Shown piece after piece: positions 21,820 through 23,726 of a DNA stretch of 23,726 nucleotides (positions are counted from its first letter, which is position 1; the number at the start of each line of letters is the position of its first letter). Location: the NCBI GenBank assembly GCA_900544065.1, contig UQTR01000024.1, positions 1-23,726 of the forward strand, given 5' to 3'. A program made the position numbers and the translations under genes. This DNA is from an uncultured Collinsella sp. (lineage in GTDB: Bacteria; Actinomycetota; Coriobacteriia; Coriobacteriales; Coriobacteriaceae). The notes below the pieces were generated by a model that made no database searches, was not told where the DNA came from, and saw only the letters and a list, made by a program, of their open reading frames with translations.

Positions 21820-22047
21820 TTACTGCAGCGTAAAGTAATTACCGGTCTCATCGAACCGAGGCTTTGCGCCCTTTTTCTCAAAGAACTCGACGATGACGGC
21901 ATGGGCCTCATCGAGCCTTTCCTTCTCGGCCTCGAGCCAAAGCGACTGCGCCCCGCAGGCATCGGTCAGGTGCACGCGGCACGGCACGCCCGCGCGGAGG
22001 AGCTCGGCGTTGCAGTCAGCGACTTCGAACGGCGTCACGACCTTCAT
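21820..22047 (-). CDS. Small conserved-looking protein of unknown function in the his operon
   Basis: Acidic protein of 75 residues that I cannot assign. It begins MKVVTPFEVADCNAELLRAG and ends DETGNYFTLQ. A middle helix (LWLEAEKERLDEAHAVIVEFFEKKG) is predicted, with Cys12, Cys23 and Cys31. There is no signal peptide or membrane helix. Its ATG overlaps the hisI TGA as ATGA (22044-22047), and GGGGGA lies upstream, so it is translationally coupled to hisI. hisE follows after 15 bases. The arrangement argues for a real gene tied to histidine synthesis, perhaps an accessory to HisI or HisE. Function is inferred only from position. Confidence 0.75.
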   Translation of the reverse strand: MKVVTPFEVADCNAELLRAGVPCRVHLTDACGAQSLWLEAEKERLDEAHAVIVEFFEKKGAKPRFDETGNYFTLQ

Positions 22048-22385
22048 CGTGTTTCCCCCTTTATGTGCTTAAAGAAGCAGGTACGGTTGCCGGTATGGCA
22101 GGCCGGACCCGGCGAGTCGACCTTGACCAGCAGCGTATCGCTATCGCAGTCGGCCCAGAGCTCCTTGACCGCCTGCATGTTGCCGCTCGTCGCGCCCTTG
22201 TTCCAGAGCTCCTGGCGGCTGCGACTCCAAAACCACGTGGTCCCGGTCTTGAGCGTCAGCCCCACCGACTCCTCGTTCATCCAAGCAACCATAAGCACCT
22301 CACCGGTGTCATACTGCTGAACCACACAAGGAATCAGCCCGCGGGCGTCGTATTTAAGCTCGGTAGCATTTACCACCTCAGTCAT
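22044..22385 (-). CDS. hisI: Phosphoribosyl-AMP cyclohydrolase
   Basis: A 113-residue zinc enzyme for step 3 of histidine synthesis, opening the purine ring of PR-AMP. Features are LMVAWMNEESV, TTWFWSRSRQELWNKG, the magnesium-binding Asp cluster DCDSD (79-83) and zinc ligands Cys96 (ACHTG) and Cys103 (RTCFF). It is not fused to HisE. The ATG at 22385 is favoured over 22388 by spacing from GGGAGG. A 159-base gap with a palindrome separates it from hisF. Confidence 0.95.
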   Translation of the reverse strand: MTEVVNATELKYDARGLIPCVVQQYDTGEVLMVAWMNEESVGLTLKTGTTWFWSRSRQELWNKGATSGNMQAVKELWADCDSDTLLVKVDSPGPACHTGNRTCFFKHIKGETR

Positions 22386-22429
22386 CATTCCTCCCAAGTA
22401 ACAAACGAAACCCCACAGGTCGGCGAGGG

Positions 22430-22523
22430 TTGTCCAGGTGCCGCAGGTTGCCGCGAAAGAGGAGCGACGCGTACTTTGGTACGCGAGCGACGGTTTGAGC
22501 GGCAAGATGCGGTGCCTGGGCAA
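22430..22523. repeat. 94-bp nested palindrome between hisF and hisI
   Basis: TTGTCCAGGTGCCGCA (22430-22445) pairs with TGCGGTGCCTGGGCAA (22508-22523), with two wobble or mismatch positions. TTGCCGC (22448-22454) pairs with GCGGCAA (22499-22505). CGCGTAC (22468-22474) pairs with GTACGCG (22479-22485) around TTTG. It lies inside the his operon, so the mRNA could fold here and affect hisI expression or message stability. Confidence 0.8.
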
Positions 22524-22544
22524 GCCGCAGCGCAGCCCGCAGCA

Positions 22545-23327
<783 letters not shown>

Positions 23328-23330
23328 GGG

Positions 23331-23704
23331 CTACTCCTCCCCTCGGGCGGCGGCCAGCGCCTGGGCCAACGTAAAGTTGCCCTCGTAGAGTGCGCGACCG
23401 GTAATGGCGCCCTCGATGGTGTCCTCACCCACCGCGGCGAGCGCGCGGATGTCGTCGAGCGTCGAGATACCGCCCGACGCCACAACGGGAAAACCCGCGA
23501 CCTCAGCCACATGGCGATACGCCGCCACGTCGATGCCCGTCTGCATGCCGTCGCGCGCGATGTCGGTGTAGACCAAGTGCTTAAAGCCCAGCTCGGTGAG
23601 CTGTGCCACGGCGTCGTCGAGCGCCACGCCCGCGCCGTCGCGCCAGCCGTTCACCTTCACCTGGCCGTCGCGTGCGGCGATGTCTGCCACCAGCAGCTCG
23701 CCAA
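23331..23704 (-). CDS. hisA: ProFAR isomerase HisA, C-terminal part only
   Basis: About 124 C-terminal residues of the TIM-barrel isomerase for step 4 of histidine synthesis. Seen are DGQVKVNGW, YTDIARDGMQTGID (catalytic-type Asp), VVASGGISTLDDIRAL and GAITGRALYEGNF. The 5' part is lost because the contig ends in adapter at 23705, so this is truncation by sequencing and not a pseudogene. The reading frame stays open to the last genomic base. hisA and hisF are nearly contiguous, as in many his operons. Confidence 0.95.
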
Positions 23705-23726
23705 CTGTCTCTTATACCCATCTGAC
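23705..23726 (+). other. Sequencing adapter (Nextera read-1 side), not genomic
   Basis: CTGTCTCTTATA followed by CCCATCTGAC matches the mosaic-end complement plus the first bases of the read-1 adapter, with one mismatch (CCC for CAC). Genomic sequence ends at 23704. Confidence 0.95.

Overview
The insert is a high-GC gut Actinobacterium, most likely Collinsella or a close Coriobacteriaceae relative. The basis is the gene content, the mannose-family PTS genes, the eno/divIC/ppx order and several intergenic palindromes of a style I associate with Collinsella; I could not run a search. The molecule is an assembled sequencing product: bases 1-48 are a Nextera-type read-2 adapter with an index, and bases 23705-23726 are the read-1 side of the same transposon adapter (one mismatch). 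Genuine DNA is 49-23704.

Region 1 (49-12577, plus strand) is sugar uptake and regulation. It holds a DMT-family exporter, a mannose-family PTS (fused EIIAB, EIIC, EIID), a SIS-domain sugar-phosphate deglycase, a HAD phosphatase, a YitT-family membrane protein, a GntR/UTRA regulator, RecQ, a second GntR/UTRA regulator and a second SIS deglycase. The set resembles the frl/gfr systems for Amadori products (fructoselysine, glucoselysine): a PTS imports and phosphorylates the glycated amino acid, and a FrlB-like SIS enzyme splits it. An 8-mer, ACGTTATA, occurs in the promoter regions of the DMT gene, the PTS operon and the first gntR gene. A different 17-bp direct repeat lies before the second SIS gene. 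This suggests two paralogous regulator/deglycase circuits with separate operators.

Region 2 (12578-14823) is mixed. It has a large imperfect palindrome, a minus-strand pair (GatB-like EIIB and a VOC protein), a membrane-anchored helical-repeat protein, and tRNA-Leu(UAA) whose 3' end and terminator are repeated 196 bp downstream around a GC-rich hairpin module.

Region 3 (14824-20236, minus strand) is housekeeping: eno, a DivIC/FtsB-type protein and a Ppx/GppA phosphatase in the usual actinobacterial order, then an operon of a stand-alone LarC C-terminal domain, a YfcE-like phosphodiesterase and MazG.

Region 4 (20237-23704) is histidine biosynthesis. A plus-strand PHP histidinol-phosphatase faces a minus-strand operon hisA(partial)-hisF-hisI-unknown 75-aa gene-hisE. 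The unknown gene overlaps hisI by ATGA, so it is translationally coupled to it.

Nearly every longer gap carries a palindromic element. At least five unrelated families are present, and one supplies the stop codon of hisE. No transposase, integrase, CRISPR array or phage gene is visible.
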